DNA from: CAVRUH01 sp963822595
GTDB lineage: Bacteria; Chlamydiota; Chlamydiia; Chlamydiales; Waddliaceae
Length of the DNA: 64,000 bases
Reading direction: 5' to 3'
Assembly: GCA_963822595.1 (NCBI GenBank)
Contig: CAWGIG010000005.1
Span: 248,001 to 312,000 of the forward strand
Shown here: positions 26,542-35,749 of the stretch, one piece after another
Position numbering within the stretch: position 1 is the stretch's first letter
How the letters are laid out: every line of letters begins with the position of its first letter
Notes under the pieces: model-generated
What the model was told of the DNA's origin: nothing
The model's input: the letters and a program-made list of their open reading frames with translations, nothing else
Databases searched by the model: none
Program-made: the position numbers and the translations under genes

Positions 26542-27422
26542 TGGCAATACTCGTCGATAAAAATACAAAAGTCATCACGCAAGGAATCACCGGAAAATCG
26601 GGACAGTTTCATACGGAACAATGCATTGCCTACGGTACTAAATTTGTCGGGGGAGTCACACCGGGGAAGGGTGGGCAAAAGATATTTGATCTTCCTATTT
26701 TCGATACCGTTGAAGAAGCTAAAGCAGCCACCGACTGCGATGCATCCTTAATTTTTGTTCCTCCTCCATTTGCCGCCGAATCAATTCTGGAAGCAGAAGA
26801 GGCTGGAATACCGCTGATTATATGCATCACTGAAGGCATTCCGGTTCGCGATATGCTCGAAGTAAGCCGGGTGATGCGTCAAAGCAAAACGAGCCGATTG
26901 ATTGGTCCAAATTGTCCTGGAGTCATCACGCCCGGTGAATGTAAAATTGGAATCATGCCCGGATATATTCACAAAAGGGGAAATATCGGAATTGTGTCCC
27001 GATCGGGGACTCTGACCTACGAAGCCGTATGGCAAACAACTCAGCTTGGATTAGGACAGTCCACATGCGTCGGCATCGGAGGCGATCCGCTGAATGGAAC
27101 AGACTTTATCGATGTATTAAAGCTGTTTGAAAATGACCCTCAGACAGAAGGGATTTTGATGATCGGTGAAATCGGCGGCGATGCGGAAGAACAAGCCGCA
27201 GCCTGGATTCAAGAGAACTGCACCAAACCTGTGGCAGGATTTATTGCAGGCCTCACTGCTCCTCCAGGAAGGCGCATGGGACATGCCGGAGCCATCATTT
27301 CAGGGGGACAGGGGACGGCACAAGGGAAAATAGACGCTTTGAATGCAGCAGGAGTCATCGTTGCAAAATCACCGGCAGATTTAGGTGAGGCGATGCAGCA
27401 AGCCTTAAGGGTATGTTTATGA
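26541..27422 (+). CDS. sucD: Succinyl-CoA synthetase alpha subunit SucD
   Basis: 293 aa CoA-binding partner of SucC. The CoA-binding domain begins TQGITGKSGQFHTEQ, the anion hole is GPNCPGVITPGECKIGIMPG, and the phosphohistidine lies in RRMGHAGAIISGG. It shares one base with the sucC stop and its own stop overlaps the ATG of the downstream M50 protease (27419-27422), so the three genes are transcribed together. In Chlamydia the next gene is htrA, so here a different protease occupies the slot. Confidence 0.97.
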   Translation: MAILVDKNTKVITQGITGKSGQFHTEQCIAYGTKFVGGVTPGKGGQKIFDLPIFDTVEEAKAATDCDASLIFVPPPFAAESILEAEEAGIPLIICITEGIPVRDMLEVSRVMRQSKTSRLIGPNCPGVITPGECKIGIMPGYIHKRGNIGIVSRSGTLTYEAVWQTTQLGLGQSTCVGIGGDPLNGTDFIDVLKLFENDPQTEGILMIGEIGGDAEEQAAAWIQENCTKPVAGFIAGLTAPPGRRMGHAGAIISGGQGTAQGKIDALNAAGVIVAKSPADLGEAMQQALRVCL

Positions 27423-28555
27423 GATTTTCTATCGGATCCATTCCTATAAAAATTTACCCCTTATTCTGGTTTCTGATTTTCGCCATAGGTTGGATCAATA
27501 CCTTTTCTTTTCCTGGGACACTTGTATGGGCTGTTGTAATTTTTGTTTCCGTGCTTGTTCATGAAATGGGACACGCTTTGACAGCAACGCTCTTTGGTCA
27601 GCGGGTAAACATAGAATTATATGGAATGGGTGGGATGACTCAACGTCAAGGACCTAAGTTGAAACTCTGGCAAGAGTTTTTAATTGTTCTGGATGGCCCT
27701 ATAGCAGGTTTTTTGCTCTTTATTATCGCCTGTCAATTTGGCGTGACCTTCTCCACAAAATCCGATTCCTTGGTAGTTCTGGGTATTAAAATAGCGATGT
27801 ATGTCAATTTAGTTTGGACTCTTATCAACCTTATACCTGTATTGCCGTTAGACGGTGGACACCTCATGCGTATATTTTTCGAGTCAATATTAGGTTTACG
27901 CGGAGTTAAAGTCGCCTATTTTCTAAGTATGTTAGTTGCGGGTTTGATTGGCCTCTTATTTTTTAATGTTGGCGACTTTTTATTTGGAGCCCTGGCGATG
28001 ATTTTGGCTTTTGAGAGCTTCCGAGTTTGGAAGAGCACATTAACTTTGACGAGGCAGGATCAGGACGTATCTTTACAGCTGAGGCTAAGTTTAGCGGAAA
28101 GAGAAATGCGTCATGGCAATGTTACTGAAGCCCTTAAGGATCTTGAAGAGTTGCGTACCACAACAAAAGAAGGATTGATTTACATTGCCGCTACAGAGCA
28201 TGTCGCTGAGATATTAGCTCATCAGAATAAGTTTCGAGAGGCTTTTGAGATACTTTATCCATTAAGGGGCCAGATCAGGCCAGAAATGTTGCGTCTTTTG
28301 CACCAAATTGCCTACAGAAGTGGAAAGTGGCAGGAAGCTATTACTTTAGGAAATCAGTCGTACCAATATACACCAAGCTATGATACGGCTGTTATCAACG
28401 CTCTTTGTCATGCTATTATAGGCGATGCTGTACCCGCCATAGGTTGGCTCCGATGCGCTATTGACGAAGGTCTTCCCAACCCCAAAGAGATCTTGGATAA
28501 ACGAGAATTCGATCACATTCGCGACAATCCGTCATTCCAGGCTCTGTCTGAGTAG
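27419..28555 (+). CDS. M50 (site-2-type) metalloprotease with C-terminal TPR-like region
   Basis: 378 aa. Intramembrane zinc protease of the SpoIVFB-like class: the zinc motif HEMGH is at residues 48-52 in a helix (VSVLVHEMGHALTA), and the third ligand motif NLIPVLPLDGGH is near residue 145. Around six helices are predicted up to about residue 200. The rest is soluble and helical (LRLSLAEREMRHGNVTEAL, ILAHQNKFREAFEIL, YRSGKWQEAITLGNQSYQ), like tetratricopeptide repeats, which could present substrates. ATG 27419 is chosen for its overlap with the sucD stop and its spacing to AAGG. Substrate unknown. Stop is 3 bp from a convergent gene. Confidence 0.85.
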   Translation: MRFSIGSIPIKIYPLFWFLIFAIGWINTFSFPGTLVWAVVIFVSVLVHEMGHALTATLFGQRVNIELYGMGGMTQRQGPKLKLWQEFLIVLDGPIAGFLLFIIACQFGVTFSTKSDSLVVLGIKIAMYVNLVWTLINLIPVLPLDGGHLMRIFFESILGLRGVKVAYFLSMLVAGLIGLLFFNVGDFLFGALAMILAFESFRVWKSTLTLTRQDQDVSLQLRLSLAEREMRHGNVTEALKDLEELRTTTKEGLIYIAATEHVAEILAHQNKFREAFEILYPLRGQIRPEMLRLLHQIAYRSGKWQEAITLGNQSYQYTPSYDTAVINALCHAIIGDAVPAIGWLRCAIDEGLPNPKEILDKREFDHIRDNPSFQALSE

Positions 28556-28558
28556 CTA

Positions 28559-30598
28559 TTATTCTGTCTCGATATCAGTACGATTTAGCACAATTTCTAA
28601 TTTTTTGCCGGGCAGTCCTTGTCCAATTCTTCGAGGGTCAGTCGTTTCTTTTATCCAAAGTTTTCTACCCTCTTTACGGCCCAGTTCTTTCTCTTTTTCC
28701 TTCTCTATTTTCTTGATTTTTACACGGACAACTCTTGAATTTTTAAAAAAGTTTTGGAATTCTAGAGGCAACTCATCCTTGTTAGCACCCTCTGGAAGAA
28801 CCAGATCATAACGATGGAGCTTCTTTCCTTGTAATAATATTTTTAAAATAATATTTTCCTTTCGATGGAGAAGAAGATCTACTTTTCCAACACGAAGAGT
28901 TCCGACTATGCTTCCGTTATTGAAGTTATTTAGGCTTATATCCCCACTCTTCCAGTTAAAAATTTTAGGGAAGGGGACTTCGATTGGATTTTCATCAACG
29001 TTCATTACTTTATTTTTATATTCTTCAGGATCCGGAAATGCCATTTCAGTAAAATTCCAAGAGTCCTCTTTGAGGCCTTTATGCCAATAACCTTCCAGAT
29101 CATCTTTTTTGCCCATAAATCTCATTTCGCGATTGTCATTGCCCTCCCCGGTTTGAAGAATTGTACAATCTGAAGAAATTTCTCCTTCAGGAAGCGCAAT
29201 TTCTTCCCATCCAGGGACCGTTGGCAATATTCTCATGAGAGGATTCTTTTCGTGATCTTCAGAAAAAAATGTGTAATTAATTGTAGGATTCCAACCTAAT
29301 GAGTCCACATCCGCTATCATGATATAAGCAGCAGGTTTTTTTATTACTCTTCCATCATTTTGCTTTTCATATTTGTATCCTGTTACTAGGATCATGTTGG
29401 CCGCAACACTGATATATTCAGCAACAAAAGGGCAATCTACAGTACCGGGAACGGGGATTTTTACCTGCACATTTTGTGGTTTCCATGGATCAAACAGATA
29501 GATAAAATTGCCCTTTTTTTCGAGGATATAAAGATTTGTGACACCTGCCCCAACGGCATGTTTGTACATATCTCTGTCTTGAATATAATGATTAAACTGT
29601 CCTCTATGCCCAACCGCCCATGCCTTCGTAAACTCCGGCAAATACAGGCGATTCCCTGTAAAGACATTTACAATTTTGTTTAAGTAAGGAAGAGTGAACC
29701 ATCGATCTTTCCAATTGTCTTTGTCCGATTTTACATGGATCGTATAGTAGTTCTTTTTTCTCTCATAGTTGTCTCTGGATACTTTATGCTCTCCATTTCT
29801 GTTATCAATTGCGACCAACTCATTTTTTTCAATCTTTAGTTCTTTCAGGCTTAATTTTGGTGTGCCGTAGAAGTCGTAATTCAACGGGATGTAGACAGGT
29901 CTCCATGTTGGTTCGAAATCATCTATTCTCCGATGCCATACTTTGTTGTTAAAAATAGTGAATTCCCAAAAATCGTTTTTTACGGATTGTTCTTTAGCTT
30001 TATTCGAAGGTTGTTCATCGTCAGGGATGTTTTTATAAAATTGCTCTACATCTTGATAGTGCTCTTTGATTACTTTTTTATAGTGGACGCCATTTTTATT
30101 ATCGATGACAATCAAATTTGCTCCATCCAGCTTAATCTCGACGGGATCGACATTTGGCCATCCGTCGAAATAAATAGGCTCCCAAACAGCATCTTTGTCA
30201 GGTTGGCCATAATCATTGAGTATTCGTTTAGTCCAAATGATTCCCTCATGAATGACAAAACTCGAAACGTGGTTTAACCCCTGAGTCTTCGTGTTTACTT
30301 CAATATTTCCTGGAATAGGAGGGGGTTGTTTAGTTTTGACAGATTCCTTGAACGCGTCTAATTCTCGTTTGTGGTGCAATCTAGCGAGAAATTGAGGGAT
30401 TAGGCGGATTGTGATTATACCTAAAATATAGAAGATCGCTCTAACGATAACAACAACTCTTGCAATCAATCGGGTAAAAAAACTGTCTGATTCAATGGCG
30501 TTTTTATAACGGAAAACCCGTTGATCTAACTTGGAAATTGTAGGATTATATACCAAGGGCTCCCAAGCGACTGACTTGTTGTTATTCATTTCAATCAT
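28559..30598 (-). CDS. Large lineage-specific protein with one membrane segment and WEP/IDNRNG repeats
   Basis: 679 aa, not recognised. One hydrophobic segment lies at about residues 42-66 (IARVVVIVRAIFYILGIITI), so most of the protein is on one side of the membrane. Two matching blocks are seen: VWEPIYFDGWP...LIVIDNKNGVHY and TWRPVYIPLNY...LVAIDNRNGEHK, followed by beta-rich segments that could form a propeller-like fold. The C-terminal 80 residues are rich in Lys/Glu. It starts inside the stop of the EEP gene (ATGA overlap), so it is translated with it. Likely a surface or secreted host-interaction factor, by context only. Confidence 0.7.
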   Translation of the reverse strand: MIEMNNNKSVAWEPLVYNPTISKLDQRVFRYKNAIESDSFFTRLIARVVVIVRAIFYILGIITIRLIPQFLARLHHKRELDAFKESVKTKQPPPIPGNIEVNTKTQGLNHVSSFVIHEGIIWTKRILNDYGQPDKDAVWEPIYFDGWPNVDPVEIKLDGANLIVIDNKNGVHYKKVIKEHYQDVEQFYKNIPDDEQPSNKAKEQSVKNDFWEFTIFNNKVWHRRIDDFEPTWRPVYIPLNYDFYGTPKLSLKELKIEKNELVAIDNRNGEHKVSRDNYERKKNYYTIHVKSDKDNWKDRWFTLPYLNKIVNVFTGNRLYLPEFTKAWAVGHRGQFNHYIQDRDMYKHAVGAGVTNLYILEKKGNFIYLFDPWKPQNVQVKIPVPGTVDCPFVAEYISVAANMILVTGYKYEKQNDGRVIKKPAAYIMIADVDSLGWNPTINYTFFSEDHEKNPLMRILPTVPGWEEIALPEGEISSDCTILQTGEGNDNREMRFMGKKDDLEGYWHKGLKEDSWNFTEMAFPDPEEYKNKVMNVDENPIEVPFPKIFNWKSGDISLNNFNNGSIVGTLRVGKVDLLLHRKENIILKILLQGKKLHRYDLVLPEGANKDELPLEFQNFFKNSRVVRVKIKKIEKEKEKELGRKEGRKLWIKETTDPRRIGQGLPGKKLEIVLNRTDIETE

Positions 30599-31905
30599 TC
30601 GATGTTCCTCATTTTTTTAAAGGTTGCTGTGACCATTTTGTGGTCAGATAAAGGACATGTTGGAAATTTTTCCGAATGGATACTTTTAATTTCTGCTTTT
30701 CCAAAGAAATCATCAGAAACCGATTTTTTTAATCTCAGGATGTAATCGTAGCGGCAATCGTCGACTGCATCTTGTTTGCCTTGAAGGAAGGTTGTTGTTC
30801 CATATCCGTTTTCACCACGGTCTTTCCGATCGGCGCCCTTGTAAAATGTGCCTTCGTGATTGCCTTCAGGAAATGGATCGTGGAATATTCTAGGATTGAG
30901 GGGTTCACCCTCTTTCAAAAATTCTTGATGTTCGTTGATTACTTCTAGCTTCTCATCATCTACGTTAGATACATTGAGGTCTCCTATTAAGTAATAATGA
31001 CCATCGCGAGGATCTTCTTGTTGATCTTTACGCATGAGTCGCGTTATCGCTTGTAATTCATTTTTGCGGATATCTTTATGATTTGCGTGTGGCTGCATGT
31101 GTGTGACATAAACCATGGCACTTTTTCCATTGCCGAGGTCGAGTTCGACTTTAAGGACACCTCTGTCAGAACATTTGACACCAAAGCCATCAAGATCTTG
31201 GAAAGGATAAAAACCTGCGCTTTTGATCGGCACTTTGCTATGAAACTGGAGGCCGCTGTTCGATCCGAGAAGAGGTACATCAGCCCAACCGGCATTTGTT
31301 ACGGCATAAGGGTAGAGATCTTTTAAGCCATTCGTGAATGCACGGGAAGCATCGGGATCAAACGCTTCTTGAAGACCAACACATAGGGGTTGATTAGGTT
31401 GTTTTTTAATCCATTCTGCAAGTTCTTCAGCACGTTTTTCAGCAGCATAAACATCTTTAAGCGCATCTACAGGGGATGGCAGCCACGCTACGTTACATGT
31501 TGCAAGTGCAATTTCATCATCGTCGTTGATTGTCGGTGGATTGTAACCCTGGGCAGCAGCATTCATGAAAACTAATTTATCTTTTCCTTGTCCTGGATGG
31601 AAAACTTGTTTTCCGATAATTCCGAGGATCACTAAGGGAAGAGTAAGAAGCGCAAGGCTTAGCCATGCGATAGCTGTTACTACTTTATATCTTTTGCTTT
31701 CACCCCCTGGACCGCGCTCTCCCTCTCTTGTTAAAACTAGAATATCATGGACTCCGTTTGCAACCGGTTTTGTCAGGAGGGTTGAAATGCTGTAAACGGC
31801 AGATAGAATCTTGCTATTGTGGGTTTGATGGGATTTGGTGGCCCTAGCATTTATATCTGATGTAGTACAAATAAAAGATTTACTGTCTGTTATAGATTGA
31901 ATCAT
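30595..31905 (-). CDS. Membrane-anchored endonuclease/exonuclease/phosphatase family protein
   Basis: 436 aa. A transmembrane segment at about residues 75-98 (AWLSLALLTLPLVILGIIG) precedes an EEP domain from about residue 130: CNVAWL, the metal-binding Glu in LQEAFDP, the catalytic VTHMQPHANH, GDLNVS, CRYDYIL and the terminal LSDHKMVTA. This is the layout of bacterial sphingomyelinases and inositol-phosphate phosphatases, as well as some nucleases. All catalytic residues appear present. Start ATG 31905 with AAGGA. First gene of a two-gene unit. Phosphoinositide or sphingolipid processing at a host membrane is plausible but unproven. Confidence 0.82.
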   Translation of the reverse strand: MIQSITDSKSFICTTSDINARATKSHQTHNSKILSAVYSISTLLTKPVANGVHDILVLTREGERGPGGESKRYKVVTAIAWLSLALLTLPLVILGIIGKQVFHPGQGKDKLVFMNAAAQGYNPPTINDDDEIALATCNVAWLPSPVDALKDVYAAEKRAEELAEWIKKQPNQPLCVGLQEAFDPDASRAFTNGLKDLYPYAVTNAGWADVPLLGSNSGLQFHSKVPIKSAGFYPFQDLDGFGVKCSDRGVLKVELDLGNGKSAMVYVTHMQPHANHKDIRKNELQAITRLMRKDQQEDPRDGHYYLIGDLNVSNVDDEKLEVINEHQEFLKEGEPLNPRIFHDPFPEGNHEGTFYKGADRKDRGENGYGTTTFLQGKQDAVDDCRYDYILRLKKSVSDDFFGKAEIKSIHSEKFPTCPLSDHKMVTATFKKMRNIE

Positions 31906-31954
31906 GATACTATCCTTATTTTTATGCTATTAGTAGAACATAAAAACATTAATT

Positions 31955-32872
31955 TTATATAAAGATGCTCTCAGAAAGTTTATCTAGTCTTTTTGCGGCA
32001 TAACTCGACATCAAAAACCTAGCATCCAAACGGCAAACTTTATTGTTTCGGTAACATTTTGAAAGCGAATGCTCGGAAGTTTCATCATTCATATAATCCA
32101 ATATTTTATGTGCTAAAACATGGCGATCTTTTATATTTTGAAGTTCTTCTAGATCTGTCGGTGTTAAAGCATTTATTATCATGCTCCCTTGGAGTATGGA
32201 CATGGCATAAGCACTGCAAATGAAGGATCTTGGGTTCACGCCATCTTTTTCAAAGATTTGTGTTCCTTTTAGTAGATCGGCAACTAAATAAGCCAAACGC
32301 TCTTTGGCAGCTTCTGACACTTTTTGGATTTGTGTCTGCTTTCTTTTATTTCTGAAAAAGGTACCGATAATATCGAAGAATGAAAATTTCATCAGTTTTT
32401 TATTTTCATCATCTGCTAGTTTTAAACTTCTTGAGAGACAGGAAGTTTGTTGAGCATTTTTGCACAACAACGCTCTTAATTTTTCCTCTTTCGGAACATA
32501 AATGATCATTTGAGTGACATCATAATCATCTAAGTAGGTGGTACGAATTGTTTTAATATCTCCTGAACCTTTATCCGAATCTTTAACGGCATGGGCAGTA
32601 ATGAAATCTCTGGAATGATCTTCAATGTTATTTCTGTTAACGAGGATCATGGCGTGGTTTATATTGGGGTCAACATTTTTTCTCCCTGTTATCCATGCAT
32701 GGATACTTTGGAATATATAAAATATGATATGGTAATATCCCCTATGTTTGGTATCCCTTGTGATGGCAAGACATCCTAAGTTTTTCCATCCTTTTAAGAT
32801 ATCAGGAATATGCCCCTGATTGGCTTCTACAGTGTATTTATCGAATAATTTGTTATTTACCGGATAGGTCAT
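31955..32872 (-). CDS. Possible permuted papain-like (NlpC/P60 superfamily) effector
   Basis: 305 aa. Not clearly recognised, but the order of elements fits circularly permuted papain-like enzymes: an N-terminal His in a beta-strand (INHAMILVNRNN, about residues 70-81) and a C-terminal Cys in PRSFICSAYAMSILQG (about residue 220). The region between contains a basic stretch (FFRNKRKQTQIQK). No signal peptide. ATG 32872 has a GAGGA site. It lies in a run of lineage-specific genes on the same strand. Could be a secreted cysteine protease, acyltransferase or deubiquitinase-like protein; the catalytic pair is only a prediction. Confidence 0.5.
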   Translation of the reverse strand: MTYPVNNKLFDKYTVEANQGHIPDILKGWKNLGCLAITRDTKHRGYYHIIFYIFQSIHAWITGRKNVDPNINHAMILVNRNNIEDHSRDFITAHAVKDSDKGSGDIKTIRTTYLDDYDVTQMIIYVPKEEKLRALLCKNAQQTSCLSRSLKLADDENKKLMKFSFFDIIGTFFRNKRKQTQIQKVSEAAKERLAYLVADLLKGTQIFEKDGVNPRSFICSAYAMSILQGSMIINALTPTDLEELQNIKDRHVLAHKILDYMNDETSEHSLSKCYRNNKVCRLDARFLMSSYAAKRLDKLSESIFI

Positions 32873-32963
32873 TTGTTATCCTCTTTTTAACAAATAGATA
32901 CCGATAAACAAATTATTAATAAACGATAAATTTCACATATTTTCCAGTTAAGGGTCCTAAGAT

Positions 32964-33734
32964 TCATTTTTCCAAGTAATTTTCTATAAAGGTGTGAAAA
33001 TTGGAGTTATCAGGGAAAGTCTTTTCTTCGCTGGTTATAAACAACACAGCTTCTCTGAGACGTTCAATAATGTCATCCGTCCTTGATGGGCTATGAATCA
33101 ATTGGTCAAAGCGTCTGCTTAAATCCTCTATATCAATGCTATTCGCTATTTTTATTGCTTCGGATTTTCCTGGTGAAAAATAAAGCCTAATCAACCTAAA
33201 AGCAAGATCTTCAAAAATATTTTGAGTTTCAAATAGGGCATCTTGCTTAGCGTTTTTGGCATTACTGGAATCATCCGGAGCCCAACCTGTTGCCCAAAAG
33301 GATAAACTATTGGCAATTGCGCCTGTGGCAGCTACTCCTGCGGCTGTACCTGCCGACCATTCGATTGGAGCAGGAATGCTAGTGGGAATTAGCACAAGAA
33401 AGGGGATTCCTAAGAATAATATTGTATTGACGACGCAGCAAATTCTTAGTAGCCAAAGAGCTTGATTTGCTTTTGAATCGCTGATTTGAAGCACGTTGAA
33501 ATGCCTTTGGATAAAAACGAATTTATTCGGATTACTTTTAACCGAAGCTAGATATAGAAGCCTTATGAGGGCTAGTTCGTGCACCTTTGTATTTCTTTCT
33601 AGATTTGACTTTGGAAAAAAATTCTTGTTAATACTTTTCCAAGCTTTGTCAACTTGTCCATTGATAAGACTATTAGAATAGGGAAAATCTTCCCTTTTGA
33701 TTGAATAATCGACTACGAGGTCCAACGGGATCAT
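32964..33734 (-). CDS. Hypothetical protein with central membrane hairpin
   Basis: 256 aa, unrecognised. Two adjacent hydrophobic segments occupy about residues 92-145 (LLRICCVVNTILFLGIPFLV and WSAGTAAGVAATGAIANSL), flanked by soluble helical N- and C-terminal parts. This hairpin-with-tails layout is seen in inclusion membrane proteins and in chaperone-like membrane factors of chlamydiae. ATG 33734 has an AAGGTGG site. Same strand and spacing style as its neighbours of the 28.5-33.7 kb block. Confidence 0.6.
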   Translation of the reverse strand: MIPLDLVVDYSIKREDFPYSNSLINGQVDKAWKSINKNFFPKSNLERNTKVHELALIRLLYLASVKSNPNKFVFIQRHFNVLQISDSKANQALWLLRICCVVNTILFLGIPFLVLIPTSIPAPIEWSAGTAAGVAATGAIANSLSFWATGWAPDDSSNAKNAKQDALFETQNIFEDLAFRLIRLYFSPGKSEAIKIANSIDIEDLSRRFDQLIHSPSRTDDIIERLREAVLFITSEEKTFPDNSNFHTFIENYLEK

Positions 33735-33786
33735 AGTAACACCACCTTATTTTAATTTTTTTTAATAATTGATTGAAGAAAAAAAA

Positions 33787-34158
33787 TTATAAAGTCGGGG
33801 GATGGGCTCTTGATGAAAGGGCTTCGATTTTTTGACCCCAGAAGGAGAGGTCGCAAGGTTTACTAAATGAAAATAAAAGTGTTTTGTGGCCTGAGAGTGA
33901 TATTAGCCCGGATAATAAGAGAGAGGCAAAAAGGAAGAAAAATAGATTATTTTCTTTTTGGCGAGTGAGTTTATAATCTTGGTTTTCAATTTGAGATGGT
34001 AGGGCATAATGGGCTTTGAAAAGAGACTGTTCTAAGACAATTTCTTTTTTTAAGGAGGTAACCTCTAAATTTGGCTGTAAGGAAGCAAAACCAAGTAAAC
34101 AGGCGACTAAAACCAAAAAGAAAGTAATGTATTTAAGTTTCTCTTTCACAAAATCCAT
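33787..34158 (-). CDS. Small two-helix membrane protein, unknown
   Basis: 123 aa. First helix at about residues 9-27 (YITFFLVLVACLLGFASL), second at about residues 71-88 (NLFFFLFASLLLSGLISL), with a soluble loop of about 40 residues between them and a short tail. No family recognised. It follows the nucleotidyltransferase gene on the same strand with 61 bp between. Confidence 0.6.
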   Translation of the reverse strand: MDFVKEKLKYITFFLVLVACLLGFASLQPNLEVTSLKKEIVLEQSLFKAHYALPSQIENQDYKLTRQKENNLFFFLFASLLLSGLISLSGHKTLLFSFSKPCDLSFWGQKIEALSSRAHPPTL

Positions 34159-34219
34159 GATTGTTTTCTACGATTGTAACATAATTCAATTTTAAGAGTA
34201 ACTCAATAAATTGAATAAT

Positions 34220-35689
34220 TTACAGTATTCGTTCCGTTATCTTCTTATGCAGTTCTGCATAAGAGAAAGGATTTTCCTGAAGTTGGATGTTCCAGTCATT
34301 TTGGCTGTCCCGATTGGTTTGAGTGTAAAATTTAAGATGCTCATTGGGTAGCCTTGTATCGGCTCTGATAGTTCCATTTTTGAACAACATTTTTTCCATT
34401 TCCTGAACATTGTATAAAAGAGATCTGTCGGCAACAACCGCATTAAAATCACTGTTGATGATCAATGAATTCGTCACGTCCACGGAATCGGCATTGACTC
34501 CTAATAGAATGCTATTCTTGACACTACCCGAGCGAATATTGCAGTTAATTAATATAGAATTGTCGTCATGAACCACGCGATTAATTCCATAAGAACTCGA
34601 AGATTGTCCAATGCTAAACAGCATGCGCATCATCTTTCCTTCCACTGTACTACTTGTAAGTTTTAACATATTATGAAAGTAACTATTGACCGTTCCAAGA
34701 TCCCACCAGTAGGCATTTTTACCAATGTCGACAATGCCTAAAAAGGGTTCTATGGAGTACTTATAGCTGAAATTTTGACGAAATCTTTGCATCCGATGAT
34801 AATGGGTCGAAGCCTCCATTTTTCCTGAATCCTTTTTCATCAATTTCAAATAAGTTTCTTCGTCAAGAGTCATCGGCATCCAGAAATGGTAATCAGTATT
34901 TAGCATTCCTTCTTTCTTTTCCAATTCCTGTTTAAATTCTTCAAGAAGGGAAAAGGTCATTTGCTTTGAAAGGCTAAACGACCCTAGACTAATGCCTACG
35001 CCGCTATCGATATTGATTTTTTCATTTCTTACGAGCTCTTTAAATGTCTTAAAGGAACTTTTTTCCAGTTGTTGTGCATTCCCGTAGTCATCCACTGCAA
35101 GAAGTCCGTATCTATCTAAACTTTCATTCACCCAGCTCTCTTCGGTAGGCGCTTGTCCCAGCTTTACAAGAATGTCAATGGGGTGGGTTGGTGTATAAGC
35201 AAAACTTGTTGTCGGAACAAACAGTTGATCTCCCCAAAATACCGAGAGACGTCCACCTCTAAAAGGGGCATAAGGAGAGGTTTGGAGGATTGTCGCCTCT
35301 AAAATGGTGAGCAGTTGAGGGGGCGTGCCAATGACCCCTGGAAGTTTTATTGCCGATTTATTATTCCACTCGCTGGGAGTTAAGGGATAGAGTCTCGTAC
35401 CCATTCCTGCGGTGTGATACAAAGAAATAGAAGCCCCTTCATTTTGCATTTTGTAGATATCTATTCCGTAAAGGGAGTTGCCCTTTTGTTGCGCTTTTTG
35501 ATAGGCATAGAGTGTGCCGAGTCCATTTCCGGCTCCTCCGTTCCAATCTTCATGGACGACAATGATTTTTGATTTCGGGGAGATGGACTTTTGAATTTTG
35601 GATAATCGATTTTGCCAATATTCTTCTTTTTGAGAGTCGCTTGTAGAGACAATGACGACATCGAAAGAATGGTGACTTTGCAGATTCAT
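34220..35689 (-). CDS. Sugar nucleotidyltransferase-like protein
   Basis: 489 aa. The N-terminus has DVVIVSTSDSQKEEYW and then a Gly-rich stretch GGAGNGLGTLYAYQ; a second nucleotide-binding type motif, AGMGTRLYPLTPSEW, follows at about residue 100, with KLPGVIGTPPQLLTILEA behind it. The C-terminal third shows repeating short beta units (ILINCNIRSGSVKNSILLG, VTNSLIINSDFNAVV), like the left-handed helix of sugar-1-phosphate transferases. It could act like GDP-fucose or UDP-sugar pyrophosphorylases; the sugar is not identifiable. Start ATG 35689 is chosen because the upstream TTG at 35740 is part of a -35 box. Divergent or unusual member of its family. Confidence 0.65.
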   Translation of the reverse strand: MNLQSHHSFDVVIVSTSDSQKEEYWQNRLSKIQKSISPKSKIIVVHEDWNGGAGNGLGTLYAYQKAQQKGNSLYGIDIYKMQNEGASISLYHTAGMGTRLYPLTPSEWNNKSAIKLPGVIGTPPQLLTILEATILQTSPYAPFRGGRLSVFWGDQLFVPTTSFAYTPTHPIDILVKLGQAPTEESWVNESLDRYGLLAVDDYGNAQQLEKSSFKTFKELVRNEKINIDSGVGISLGSFSLSKQMTFSLLEEFKQELEKKEGMLNTDYHFWMPMTLDEETYLKLMKKDSGKMEASTHYHRMQRFRQNFSYKYSIEPFLGIVDIGKNAYWWDLGTVNSYFHNMLKLTSSTVEGKMMRMLFSIGQSSSSYGINRVVHDDNSILINCNIRSGSVKNSILLGVNADSVDVTNSLIINSDFNAVVADRSLLYNVQEMEKMLFKNGTIRADTRLPNEHLKFYTQTNRDSQNDWNIQLQENPFSYAELHKKITERIL

Positions 35690-35711
35690 GGATAACCCCA
35701 TTTTAGATTTT

Positions 35712-35740
35712 AATCTATGGGATGAAGTTGTAATTGTCAA
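35712..35740 (-). promoter_or_regulatory. Predicted promoter of the nucleotidyltransferase gene
   Basis: On the minus strand, TTGACA (35735-35740) and TAGATT (35712-35717) are separated by 17 bp and lie about 23 bp upstream of the chosen start. The perfect -35 supports a housekeeping-sigma promoter. Confidence 0.6.
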
Positions 35741-35749
35741 TAGACATAG

